Assembly: GCF_030253575.1 (NCBI RefSeq)
Contig: NC_080567.1
Coordinates: forward strand, 36,919,501 to 36,983,500
Origin: Rhododendron vialii
Taxonomy: Eukaryota; Streptophyta; Magnoliopsida; Ericales; Ericaceae
Direction of reading: 5' to 3'
Length of the DNA: 64,000 bases
The notes under the pieces are model-generated. The model had not been told where the DNA came from and made no database searches. It saw nothing but the letters and a program-made list of their open reading frames with translations. Positions 45,802 to 57,550 of the stretch are shown here, one piece after another. The number at the start of each line of letters is the position of its first letter. Position 1 is the stretch's first letter. Both the position numbers and the translations under genes were made by a program.

Positions 45802-48800
45802 TTATAAACTAAAAGCTCCAAGTTCATTTTCAGGACGGAGAGGAGCTGCTCTCCCTGACAAATAAGACCCAACCCAAAACGAACTACATTGGTTGGAGTA
45901 TCGATGACTCACAGTTCGTATCTGGCTATCTGCTATTTCAGGGGATATACGCACCACGTGAGCATGGTCGCCCCTGCCACACCTCGCCCCAAAAATATCT
46001 GGTTCGACAACCTTTAACTGCAGTTAGTTACCAGTTAAACAAAATCACCTGTTTGGTTGCGAAAATTCATCTAACGATCAACATGTTTGATTGTTGGATA
46101 ACTTGATAAGAGTGGGGTTATAAGGGGAAATATAAGGTGCCCACATATTTTCAAGTAATGTAGTTTTCAAGTTGGTAAGTTTTCCTGAACTGGGAAGAAG
46201 AGTAACAGATGTAGATCTTGTTATTTATGATATAAAACAGGTTCTAAGACACATTCATGTAGATTTCCACGTTGGAAAACTAAACCTGTAAGCATTCTGC
46301 TTTGGCATAGTCTTTAGTACTATAGTTTCAAAATTGCTGAACAATTAACTTTTCCTGCAGCACGATACAACAATGGTAGTAAGAGTTTGCAGTGGAGTAC
46401 TGTCTTTGGCTAACCCGAAAACTCAAAAATCATACTTCTGGATCTAGATTTGGGTCAACTGTATTTGTTATGCCTTGAGCAAGTCCACCAACTGAATTGA
46501 GGATTCTCATAATACACACATACGACAAATTCTATGCATTGTCTTGCTTATGTTGTAATTGCTTAAAAAACAGTATGCCAATTGGTTCAACTAATACCTT
46601 GTAATAACACTGAGCATCAGAATTCTAGCTTGGAAGTAGCCTGTAGGTAATGTTGCAAAACACAATCGGCAAATTTCATGTATATTCCTATACAATATTA
46701 TTGCACTTTCTGAATAACAAAAAAGAAGAATCGGAATGTATAGACAGTTTATCGTAGACAAGCATGCTCAATATTGCAAAATCAGTACTTTATTAACTTT
46801 GTCTACTGGTTCATACCACTTCCATTACAGAAGGCAAATAGGTCAAGAAACATCTAAAATTTGGATGATAAAATCTCGGATTTGTAACTGGAGAGTTAAG
46901 GAAGAGCAAGAGTTGTTCAATACAAGTTGATCACAAGATCTATCTCCTTATCAGTTCAAGATATTACTCCACATCTGTAATAAATGGCTGCGACACATTA
47001 CCTTTTCCAAATAGCATCAAATTTATGTAGCTAGTTTATGACAGAAAAATTGGTGAAAATAATATTTACAGAATGAGGAACTAACGGTTCAGAAGACAGA
47101 TAATCAAGAGTTAAATGGAGAAAAACCCCTTCATTTTGCACTGCAATGTAAGAATAAGAAAACTTCATAAGATAATCATGCGTGAACATCAACATCAATC
47201 AAATATCTTCTGTTTGAGTCAGTCTTCAACAGTGGTGTTTCAATCCTTTCAACACTTCCAACGATCCAACAAAAGTTGAAAAACCTGAGCAAGGGAATAG
47301 TAGATGCAATTTTACAGGAATTTTATGGTGAAGATCAATGTCTGTGAAATTACATGTACAAAGAAGGTATAGGTTTAACACATTGTGATGGAATAAGTAG
47401 ACCAAATTTAACCTAGTGGGTTAGCTGCTAAAGTATCAAGAAAAATGCTACTCAACGATCATTCGGCAAGGTATGGAAAGTTATATCAGAAAACAGCTTG
47501 TCAAAGTTCAACAAGTATGTGTTCAAAAAAAAAAAAAAAAAGTTCAACAAGTATGTGTCCCCAAAGGCTAAAACTATGCTGTAAGAGAATGCACCAAAGT
47601 GTTAAAAGAGAAAAATTGACAACCGGAATGTTCTTCCCTAAGAATAACAAGAGAACAAGATGATGATAGGAGAATCCAAGACCCACAATATCTTGTGCAC
47701 CATCCTCTGAATCTTTTGATGTTAGTATCTGAATATAAGTGTAAGCAATGGTCGCTTTAAAACATTTTGATACTTCTAAGAACTTCCCTTTCTTAATTCC
47801 TAGCCAACTGTAGTCTAGTAACGAAAATATGATCTTTCATCAAACATATATATTTGGAACATTGGCACAGCTGCAAGAAAAGAATGCTGAATCATACATT
47901 TGCTGTCCAAGATATTAACGGCTCACCTTCAATTGAATGCCATATCTTACCCAATAAATATAAGCCACCGAGGCATCATCAACTGAGAAAGCATTTTCTC
48001 ATCAGTTAACTCATGGACAGGCATTACATATTGCCTGTAAAACTTTCCCTTGAGATCCTACGTGAGAAGTAGATTTAAACAAGTGCCAGAAAAGGAAGCT
48101 ACTTGTCCATCTTAAGGCTCCGTTCAGTTGTCAGGAATGTTGTATGGGTAATTGGTTCCCAGGAAAAGTGAAGTGAGGTGAAGTAAAGAAAAATAAAATT
48201 TATTTTCCTGTGTGTGTTCTCTTGACAAAAATCTTGCAAGAAAACAAAAATTCTTTCATTTTGGCAAGACCTATTTTGCAGGAAAGTGTTTCCTAATGGG
48301 AAAATTGAAGCTATAAATCCTACAACTTTCCTGGTAACTGAACACACAGAAAACTATAGGAAAGTCGATTTTCCCATCCTTTCCGTGCAACTGAACGGGG
48401 CCTAATAGTGGTCATTTAATACCAGTTAACAGGAACAGAATGCCCTCCTGTTTATTCCCCACCAATTACAATGAGTTTACCTTTAAATGTAGATTGTATG
48501 GTTTCACATGCAAGTTTAGGGCCAAGCTAAGTCACCGCTTCCTGCTTTGTTTATCGGTTGGTTGGTGACTTCAGAGACTGCTTAAATGGGAAGGGGTGGT
48601 AAATCATGTTAGGAGGTGTCCTTAAACCATACCTAATCACCAAAAAACATAACCAAAGGCATAAAAATTCTCCAACCAACCGATACACATATAAATGGCT
48701 TTGGATCATTTAAGAGCCAACGGTCACCCAACCTCTCTAACATGGAAGAAGGACCACCAGCAGGCAGCAGCAGTACTAAAGATCTGTGGGAGAGGGAGGT

Positions 48801-50268
48801 AGAAGAGTACACAAGCTACTTTCTGTATAAGACGTATAGGATGATAAGGATTCCAAGTATCAGTAGGAATGTGTCTCTATTTTTTAGCTTCCCTTCTTAT
48901 TGTTCAAATTCCTAGAATGTGTGTGGTGCCACTTTCAACAAATTATCACCACCAGCCCCATTAATTGGCAGCCAGAATCCCCATGACATGACTTGTGCAA
49001 CTTGATTATTGGGGCAACGATAACTATCTATTTTTCCAGTTTCAACCGATAACAAGAATAGTTAAAAGTTAAAACTAACACACAATGAGATACTTTTGTG
49101 TATGAGTCCTCGGACATTTTGCTCCAGCAAACACATGTTTTACAGTCCAACTATATGCATTTTAAGTTTAAGTCTTCTCTACTTCTCTGAGAAAAGAGTT
49201 GTGGCAATCCAGTAAACAGTAAATAGCACTTTTAGCATCAATGACAGGATCCACACGACAAAAACATTATGAAGATATATAAAAGAGAATCATCATGGAA
49301 ATCTTGCTACATGAGGCTTTTCTAATATTTTCCATTCTTGTCCTTTTTAGCTCCTCATTTTCAAGAGTTTATCCAGCAGATTCTACGAGGAATTGAACTC
49401 AAATGGACTCTACTTGCAAGATCTTACCTAACATAGGCCCAAAGGTTGCGACTACCCTGGTCCACTTGCAGCTTAAAGCCAACTGGTACTACAATGCCAA
49501 TTGTGAGAAATCTGATACTGGGACAGATTTCAATAAAATTTGAATACTGATATATTGGGTTCCTCAAAGAGATGGTCATTTCTTCCACTGAGTACACCAG
49601 TGAGAATCTTTTGTTTTTTGGGATATGAATATGTTCTCCTCTTTGTGTCATAGACATTTAAGCAAACTATGCTTCAGATAGCATGAATTATTGTACAAAA
49701 TTGTTGCACTGAGTTCACAACACAGTTAGCACTTAGCAGTGATTTGCATATGAATTCGAGACTATCTAAGTAATGAGGGGAAGGAGAACTAACGATCTTC
49801 ATGGAGTGTGCAGGACTATTGCCATTAAAATTGGCCAATAATTGGTACCAATTGCCAGAATGATGTGAATATTACCCTCCCTCTCATTAGTCGAAGTGGT
49901 GTAGGGACCATAGAATTTGTTGTATGGACCACATAAATTCTGTTGTCCTTGCACCAAAAAGTAAAACGATTCGGCGGTTCCTGCACCAAACCAATAAGGA
50001 GAGTAATGTTCACCTTCTTTTAAGGAGGGTAAACAAAATCATTCTCCATGGTATGTTGATAGTCTTGGATGAATAATAGAAGTGGGCTTCCCAAGTAAAA
50101 CCTAAAGGAGAGGAGTAAAAACATCTAATTGGACCAACTGGACTTTTGCTTCCGTGCCAAAAAAGATTCTATAGCGTTACATCATTACATTTTGGCTGCC
50201 CATGACTAACCTGAAGATCTTCATCAAAAGCAAGTGGAAAGGTACACAGCTGTGTGGGCCAGTCCAAG
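45802..50268 (-). CDS. Unidentified multi-exon gene (3' portion; at least ten exons rebuilt by splice phase)
   Basis: I do not recognise this protein. Exons that join in phase on the minus strand, 5' to 3', are 48481-48526, 47951-48057, 47683-47807, 47285-47341, 47086-47140, 47002-47030, 46598-46640, 46436-46505 and 45802-46017 (stop 45802-45804). Two more lie upstream: 50211-50268 (reads LDWPTQLCTFPLAFDEDLQ, donor CAG|GTTAGT) and one ending at 49428 (reads QVDQGSRNLWAYV, donor TAG|GTAAGA). The start of the latter, 49488 or a later AG, is unsettled. The joined text contains LHVKPYNLHLKDLKGKFYRQ, MMPRWLIFIGWLGIKKGKF, LHHKIPVKLHLLFPC, QARILMLSVITRILNSVGG and a C-terminus ending RAAPLRPENELGAFSL. 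None of these exons has a long ATG-started ORF. Some donors are weak (GTCTTG after 47683; GTTAGT after 47086). A PIF-like MITE and a poly(A) micro-insertion lie in its introns. Confidence 0.6.
47503..47558. mobile_element. Target-site duplication around a bare poly(A): minimal retro-insertion
   Basis: AAAGTTCAACAAGTATGTGT occurs twice (47503-47522 and 47539-47558). Only TC plus an A tract of about 14 lies between the copies. It sits in an intron of the unidentified gene. Confidence 0.7.
48116..48402. mobile_element. PIF/Harbinger-like MITE (287 bp)
   Basis: The ends GGCTCCGTTCAGTTG and CAACTGAACGGGGCC are inverted copies. TAA flanks both sides, the 3-bp target of this superfamily. Inner words (GGAATGTTGT/ACAACTTTCC, AGGAAAAGTG/CATCCTTTCC) also pair loosely. 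Confidence 0.82.
48527..49427. other. Intron of the unidentified minus-strand gene
   Basis: AT-rich, with no further exon that I could place in phase. Confidence 0.4.
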
Positions 50269-52646
50269 CTCAAACCATATGTTCAGCCAAGAGAAGTAAA
50301 AATAAAAACAATTTCACTTTAACTTGAAAAATGACCATAATTAGCAAATCCATGGCTATACTTTCTATCCTATATTGAGTTAAAATTGAAGAACAAGTTG
50401 GACAGTGCCATTGGCCAACATTTCTGGTTTGCACACACGGTCCCAAAGTAACAGCTAAGAACAAACAATGAAAAGAACACAAATCATCCACAGATATCCT
50501 TGTTGTTATATCTGGTCAATTGCAGATTGTTTTTCTTGATAAGTGCTTTAAATCTGTTTGGCAAATTAAAGAACTAAATCCTGTTTGGTACAAGATAACG
50601 ATTTCTTGTTGCCTATTTACCTAATCCCCATTTGTTACATTTTCTTGTGCCCCATATGCAAGCCCCAAAGCGGCGGTTTCCATAACGTAATTAAGCATGA
50701 TCACAAAGGCCTACATCCATACGATGGCATGAATCGCTTATTACTCGTAATAGATTACAAACATGTAAAAACGATTTTACTGCTCTTTGCATTTATACAA
50801 GAGAACCAACAAGAAAATGAAATGTAACTACTAAACCAGTTTTTAACAGAGTTCAAGCAGCCCCAAAAAGCTTTGGTTGATATTCTAAAATCTGTCAAAC
50901 AAGCAAAAAGGCTCTGACCCACTTGGATAATATCAGATCTCGTGCAAAATCGAGGGCAAAATTTACTTTCTACTTGTGGAATGACTGTTTAAACTGTGTT
51001 GATCGCAGAAGAGTACTAAAGGATTCCTGAATAATGGAAGGAACAAGAGACTTTTATGGCCCAAGTGGCCACAAGTACCACTCGGGGAAAACTAAGAGCA
51101 CCTGTTACGACTCCCCTTGGCTAAAAATATATAAGGATTCAGGATAGGGTCCAGCAGATAACACGTGTTGACCTTTCCTTGGACAGAAACATAACATAAT
51201 CATTGTACGGACTCAGCTGGCCAGCTAGAAAGTTTGGAATGTTGTTCAGGACAAAGTACTGATATAAGACGTTCTAATGAAGAGTGATTATTCATCGCTT
51301 TTAGAGCACCGCCACGTGGCGCTCCACGGGTCTCTCCCTACCCAAATGTGTGGTGGAGAAGGCTCCTAGAGCATCATGTGCCGGTGCTCCAGGAGTAAGT
51401 AAGAATTTTTCCCGAATGTAGAGAAAACCAAAGGGCACGTTTGAAGGTTGGATAAGAGAGATGGGACTAAGGGGTTGGCCACATGTTCCCCTTATCAATA
51501 GTCCGGTGTTTGATTGCACGTGGGACTTAAGGGCTGGATTGCACAATCGTAGACTATTTGTCCATTTATTATCCTGCTTTATTAAATAATACCAAGAGAG
51601 GGGTGGTATTAGCTAGTCCCATTCTCTGTATTATCTCCCTCCTCATCCAACAGTAAAATAATCTCAATCGCCTTTGTCCAGCTTTAAGATTATTATTTGA
51701 GCTAACTCTTAGAAAGAATATGAGACTGGATGTGGCACCCTTGTGAAAGCATTCTGTACCGTCATTGGATTCGGCCACACATAATTCCAAGAGATGAAGA
51801 TACTCTTTCTAATAAAACAAGGAGGGTAGCCTGAATGACATTCTTTCAGATATTGAGATCTCAACAAAGATATCTCTTTCCCAATAGTGGCATGCTTATC
51901 CTCCAAGGGGCGTTTGGCTGCTGGAAAATAGATGGTATTTGTTTGTCCAGTATTTTGTTCTACCACTTAGCAATGGGTTAATGTGGGTAACTCATTCTCA
52001 GAGGAGTGGGATAGGATAAATGCTTATGCAAAAAATCGCATGCGTAAAACCTAATTTGGGATGGAACAGTAAGCATCATTTTCCCCGTTTCCCCACTATC
52101 CTATGAAATAGGTATAATCTTCCCTGTTATGTGGTAAAGATAGCCATATCCCCTTCAACCATACAAGGTCCAAGACTCTCATCCACTGAGATTACCAAAT
52201 ATCCAGGAGTTAGGCCATCCTGTAAACCAAACCACGTGAATGAGTTTTGATAAGCAGATATACCAAAGAAGGAATAACAAAACCAAAACAAGCATGTGTC
52301 CAGGTTTCATTATTATAGCTAATGCTGTTTTTGGAAAAGAGTGGGGCTTCATGGTCTCAATGCCACATGCTTATACATATTAATGAATAACATGTGTAAA
52401 CTAGGATAACTAAACAAAAGAATGGAAGGATGGAGCTAAATTTTCACAAAAAAAAAAAAAAACAGCATAAAGGCAGAGCTGGATTTAAAAGTTGTTGGAG
52501 ATACTGATGCTTCTACCTTATTATTCTTTGTCCTCCTCCAATTTTGCGGTTCTTAAAGAGACAAATCGATAAGATTCCACAATTTTTTCAAATTTTACAG
52601 ACCAACTGGCAAGGACCCTACCTCAACCCCCTCTACTCCTGGAGCT
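50269..52646. other. Region upstream of the placed exons; repeat-rich, no secure exon
   Basis: A strong acceptor (TTTGTTCTTAG|CTGTTACTTT) near 50456 may start another exon (reads LLLWDRVCKPE), but its donor is uncertain. Repeated words at 51300-51640 (GGGACTAAGGG, GGGACTTAAGGGCTGGATTG) and 51905-52160 look like MITE fragments. No other gene is seen. Confidence 0.4.
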
Positions 52647-52653
52647 TATAAAG
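52647..52653 (+). promoter_or_regulatory. TATA box of the RADIALIS-like gene
   Basis: TATAAAG lies about 280 bp before the ATG, followed by a pyrimidine-rich leader. Confidence 0.6.
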
Positions 52654-52926
52654 AGCAGCCGTTGCCACCTCTTTGCACATATCAGACCTTGACTATCTTT
52701 AGTCTTTTCTGTTGAGTACTTCATCTTGTTCACTTCCTCTCAAGCTTTTCCAATTCATTTCCCCTCCTTTCTTCTTCTTTATGTCTTGTTAATTGAAATT
52801 CCTCACCTTTTCTTCCAAAACTTCATCAACATTTTGGCTCTGATGTAACCACCATCTACTCTACTTTCCGACTGTAATTTACTTTTCTAAACTTGCATTA
52901 AGACCTGAACCAAATACACGGCATCA

Positions 52927-53921
52927 ATGTCCTCCCAAGGCTCTGGCTATTGGACTGCTAAGCAGAACAAAGCCTTTGAAAAAGCTCTAGCTGTGTATGA
53001 CAAAGACACCCCTGACCGTTGGAACAATATTGCCAAGGCCGTCGGGGGGAAAACTACAGAGGAAGTGAAGAGGCATTATGAGATCCTTGTGGAGGATGTG
53101 AAGCACATCGAGGAGGGCCAAATTCCCTTTCCTGACTACAAGACCACCAGGGGGAGTAGCCGAGTAAACACTAGTGAAGAGGAGCAAAGGTAGTACTCAA
53201 TACAATAGAGGAAACCGTGAAACTAATTTGGCTATCGCCTTCTACATTGATTTCATGCTTACCTTCACCTTCTCAACGTATCACGTGCTCTTCCTCAACT
53301 TTTATTTTAACTAGTGTAATCACTTCCAGAAGAAAAAAATTTGGATACAAGTAACCATTTTATCTAAATTTTCCTCCTTCTAGAGGCGGGGTAATTATCT
53401 AGGATCCTGGGAACACTACGTGGCCTTGTGCCTGCCATACTCACCCCCATGTTACAAGGTCTGTTTACAGCATTTTGAGGTCGACTCCTAACTCTTCTTA
53501 ACCATTTCACTCTCCCCTAGTCTTTCAAAGAAAAGACAAAATTGACATTCTCCCAATACCTGTACAAATAGAAAATAAGAAAATAGTGGTCCACCATAAT
53601 TTGGTCGTATTGATATATGAAGGACTTCCTGTATTCCAATAATTCCAATCCGGCATTGCACCTTTCACTTGAAATTCATGATTTTACCCATTTAATAGTG
53701 AAGGCATTCTTCTTCTTATTTCTTTAAAAGCAATGCCCATACTCTAACTACTAATTTATAAGCCTTCACCAGGAGTGTTCACGATGTCGTATACACGACG
53801 CATTAACAGTAATCACAGTACTCTAAATCTAACTCCTTAATGCATTTCATGATTTTCTGATTAGCTGATGTTTGAAATATGCAGGATGAAAAACCAAAAG
53901 CCCCGGGGAGCGACAGCCTAA
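52927..53921 (+). CDS. RADIALIS-like single-MYB (SANT) protein (two exons, 99 aa)
   Basis: This is a small plant MYB-related protein of the RADIALIS-like group, which regulates floral asymmetry and development and acts partly by competing for MYB partners. Exon 1 (52927-53189) holds the SANT/MYB repeat: [53 protein letters not shown]. The GQIPFPDY segment that follows is diagnostic of the family. Exon 1 ends CAAAG|GTAGTA. Exon 2 (53885-53921) follows ATATGCAG and adds [11 protein letters not shown]. Without splicing, a TAG right after Arg-88 would give nearly the same protein. The 694-bp intron near the C-terminus is as in relatives. AATAAA occurs at about 54139. It may lie inside an intron of the minus-strand gene. 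Confidence 0.95.
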
Positions 53922-54265
53922 AAATATCGATAACAAATAAGCATTGCGATGCCGCATTCAATCGTGATTTAAGATTCAACAGTGATCGATGGCTCTCCTT
54001 CCTATGGTCGTTTCATTTGCGACCTAGTACGTAGTAATCTATTTAGCTTCTGAAATCTAAAGTGTTCCAGGAGGTAAAATAAAGCGATGCTCTGTGGTTG
54101 CTTTGATTATGTTCACTGTAATGTCATCAATGATGTGAAATAAAATGTAGGTATGTGTTCAGTTGTACGGATTCGAAACTCCAGTTATTAACGACGGAAA
54201 ATGAACTAGAAGTTGCAATCCAGGGCTAAACAAAGAAATGATATGACGGAATTAAGAGTTCTGAC

Positions 54266-54347
54266 CTTGAAAATTGATGTTTTGAACTCTTGAATCCTCC
54301 CGAATTGCGGGAAGAACACCAAACTTCGCGAGATCGGAGAGCAACAT
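54266..54347 (-). CDS. Candidate first coding exon of a minus-strand gene (27 aa)
   Basis: The ATG at 54347 follows a CT-rich leader (minus strand), and the exon ends TTTTCAAG|GTCAGA. It reads MLLSDLAKFGVLPAIREDSR then VQNINFQ, ending in phase 1. Leader, start and donor look gene-like, but the ORF is short, I could not place the next exon, and the link to the gene ending at 45802 is inferred only from strand and order. Confidence 0.4.
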
Positions 54348-54700
54348 TCCGAAATGTGTTCAGATGAGACTATGAGAGAGAGAGAGAGAGATGAACAGGG
54401 GTAAAGCAAATTGAAAAGGCGGGAATTTTGTTTTTTTTGTTATGGATAGAAAGCGTGACAGGTTCACGTTTTTTCTTTTTTTTCCATTCCTTTTGGTATC
54501 TTCAACGGAACTTCTAAAATTTTGAGCATGGCAAATTTCCATTAACGTGAATTTCCGAAGTAACAAAAAAAATAACATGAACACAAAAATATCAAATTTG
54601 ACAGCTTCACCCTTTGTGACCACCAAGTCAACAATGGTTTATGCGGAATATGAGCCGGAGAGCAGACGTGACTGAGAACATGAAATCTTCTAAGTATATA

Positions 54701-54939
54701 CTCTATCCGTCTGACTTTGTTTGTCCAATTTCAACATACGTATCTTTCAAAAAATTGTCTATATCTCACAATTTATAACATTTTACAAAATTTCAAAAAT
54801 ATCACATTTTAGACATAATTGAGATCTATCAAACAATATACATATTGCATATAAAAAATATTACAAATTAAAACATATAGACAATTTTGTAGAAAGTCTA
54901 AAATAGTAAAAAAAAACAAATAAATCAGGATGGAGGGAA
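54701..54939. mobile_element. Stowaway-like MITE
   Basis: The left end CTCTATCCGTCTGACTTTGT follows TA. The right end ...AATCAGGATGGAGGGAA precedes TA and is its approximate complement. Confidence 0.65.
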
Positions 54940-54949
54940 TATGAATTTA

Positions 54950-55590
54950 ATTTGTGAAAGCAAGACTTGATAATAGTAGTATAGAGCACGTATTAAGAAC
55001 AGGAGTGAAGGGTTCCAATTGCAAGATTATGTGATCCAGATAGTGATAAAGGTTTCCCACCGACAAGAAGAAGGCGTTCATGTAGTGCGCTAATGTACTA
55101 CACGTGTGTAGCATGTCTCAATTTGCAAATTCCCTAAACACTATAGGACACCATTTTCAGACACAAATAACAACAAGGCTTATTACCCAATTAATACTTG
55201 GACCCGGCTTCTTTATGGTTGGATCTTGGTCGTCGATCTCGATAAATAGTACTGTAATATTGTAATATTCTGTGAGGAGACGTTAGTCTTCCAAAAATCT
55301 CCAAGTGGGGGATATTTGCTTCGCTGGATTCTCTTGCTGATTAGATACCATTTGACAAACCTGATATATTGAAAACGATTGCGATTTGACTACTGAAACG
55401 ATTGTGATCTGCATGATGTTACTTGTAGCTCGTTGTTGGGCCATACTTATCTGTCTCATCCAGTCATCATTCTGCTGTTAAGCCCCCCACTGGGCTTGAG
55501 CCCGTGAGCCCCTCGGTCTTATGGGCCGAAAATTGAAACCCATAACATTGCCACATCACATCCTCGGCTCGGCATATTCCCTTTCTATTG
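54950..55590. other. Intergenic, no gene seen
   Basis: No coding signal. Phrases such as GGGCTTGAGCCCGTGAGCCC near 55490 suggest an old repeat, but no ends are clear. Confidence 0.35.
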
Positions 55591-55592
55591 GA

Positions 55593-55757
55593 GAATGCTA
55601 GGTACAAAAAAAATTTATCCCGAAAGTACCCCGAAAACAGCAATCAATGGTTGAGAATCACTTTGATGATTGTGTCACACACATCAAAGTGAATCTCAAT
55701 CACTAGTTGATCTTTTCGGGGTAGTTTCGAGGTAAATTTTCTTTGTTCCTAGCATTT
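55593..55757. mobile_element. Fold-back MITE, family with 37233-37399 (copy 2, opposite orientation)
   Basis: The ends GAATGCTAGGTACAAAA and TTTGTTCCTAGCATTT pair. Inside are ATCCCGAAAGTACCCCGAAA and TTTTCGGGGTAGTTTC arms. Confidence 0.65.
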
Positions 55758-55759
55758 CC

Positions 55760-56622
55760 GATTTCTATTTCCACATTGTCATCTTAAAAGAAGAAATTTC
55801 ACTTGCATCCCTCAGATTTCATCCCATTGCGGACTTTGATGATAGGTGCCAAAACTGTGAAATATAAATAGGGAAATGATTTTCACACTCCTCTTTTATC
55901 CATTGGCAATCCCTTTCTTTTTTTCTTTTTGTCTTTTACTCTAGGGAAATTAATAAACTACCCTTACCTCTTGAATCACATTCTTTTTCATTTGAAGGGC
56001 AAATTAGAACTTTCACATCAATAAAAACACAAAAAATGGAGAGCCAATGAATAAAAGGGGAGTGTTAAACTCATTTTCCCTGTAAATATGTTGTTGCAAA
56101 CTAATCTCATATGCATGATTAAAAAAAAATATTGACGCCCCTTGTGTGCATCTTTACAATGGTAGAAAAGAACACTCGTGTCACAATTATAAGTATAATA
56201 CTTGACATTCCCAAAATCTGTTCATTCCTATAATGAATTAAGCAAAGAAAATTCCATGTGTTAATCAGTATTTTTTCAGGACTATGGGTGGTTTGGCCTA
56301 ATCATCCTCATTGAGATAAATCAATAATCTACAAAAATTTAGTGAAAAACTATTGAAGGCGAAAAAATTTTGAATAAAGAAAAATAATTCCAATAGAGTT
56401 ATCAAGCCAAACCACCCTTAAATTTCACAAAGCACTTTCAGAAACATGTTTAAATGACAACTTTCAACCTTTGTTTTTCTCTAGAACCTTAAGCTGTGAG
56501 GGTTTACAAAATCATGTAATTGGTCATCGGTGGTCGATAACCCAAGAAGGCTTCTTATTTACAATTTACCAGTGTAGTGAAAAAGGAGAATAGTGTAATT
56601 TAAAAAACTACTCAGCCAATGT
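55760..56622. other. Intergenic, no gene seen
   Basis: AT-rich spacer, no clear elements. Confidence 0.35.
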
Positions 56623-56630
56623 CGCAATTA

Positions 56631-57067
56631 GGAATGGGGGAAGCTGTTGTGCAGCTTCATGCTGCACAGTGTGTTGTGCACCCGCTGGTGATGCCTTGCC
56701 GGTATTGGTCCGGCGATCGGAGACGTTCACCGCGTAGAGCTCATCGAGCTCTATACGTACGCCAAAAATTAGCTCGATCAAATATCGTTAAGTGCCTCAT
56801 CTGAACACATATAACTTGAAAAAAAATGGATCCAGTGGTTTTGATCCAGTGTTTTGTATCCATTAGGATTTATTTTTTTTCAAGTTATATGTGTTCGAAT
56901 GAGTCACTTAACGATATTTGATCGAACTGATTTTTGGCGCACACGTAGAACTCGATGAGCTCTACGCGGTGAACGTCTCCGATCGCCGGACCAATGCTGG
57001 CAAGGCATCGCAGGCGGGTGCACAATACGCTGTGCAGCATGAAGCTGCACAGCAGCTTCCCCGTTCC
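56631..57067. mobile_element. Fold-back element (437 bp) with long inverted arms
   Basis: Arms of about 190 bp pair: GGAATGGGGGAAGCTG opposite CAGCTTCCCCGTTCC, with GTGCAGCTTCATGCTGCACA (itself palindromic), GATCGGAGACGTTCACCGCG and CACTTAACGATATTTGATCG in both. Flanks CGCAATTA (56623-56630) and CGCAGTTA (57068-57075) form an 8-bp duplication with one mismatch. The ORFs at 56619 and 56885-57226 are only the arms read as protein. Confidence 0.8.
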
Positions 57068-57550
57068 CGCAGTTATAAGGAAACCTCGTGGGGAAGACAT
57101 GTAGCTAATGCACCAGAAACGTCAGAATTGAAAATTGAAAAATTTCCCCAATTAACTGGAAAAGATAGGAAGAGGAAAAAAAAAAAAAAAAAAGAATCCC
57201 AAACTTGTTCTTGGCGGATCCATTGAAAATAAAAACCTCTTTCCAAAAAGAGTTTGTTTTAACTCCGAACCGTTAATTGATCAGATAGACAGCTAAGATA
57301 TTCACACTTTGATTACTACAAGATCCCGGGTCGGACCCTGACTCGATCCTGTTGGTTTTGACCTCCAGCGGTCCAGCACACATTTAGAGACCATGTGCCC
57401 CAAATTTGTCCTCATTCATCCTGCAAAATCATCAAGGATAACTTTTTAATTGAATTTGTCTTCATAAACTACACACGCCTTGCATTGAGATTCGCTCATA
57501 GTTTGTATTTGCTTTTAAACAAAATCTACACTGCTGTCCTACCAAGGGAA

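Noticed and set aside
47161..47280. Minus-strand open stretch ending RRYLIDVDVHA before a stop at about 47178
   Set aside because: Considered as a terminal exon, but it has no donor in the right phase. The preceding exon joins 47140 cleanly through the donor at 47284.
47840..47870. Possible extra exon after TTTTCTTGCAG near 47875 (reads GCANVPNIY)
   Set aside because: No donor restores phase to the next exon, whereas 47951 joins 47807 directly in frame.
56619..57226. ORFs of 61, 71 and 102 aa in the fold-back element
   Set aside because: They are the two inverted arms translated; the same text appears on both strands.
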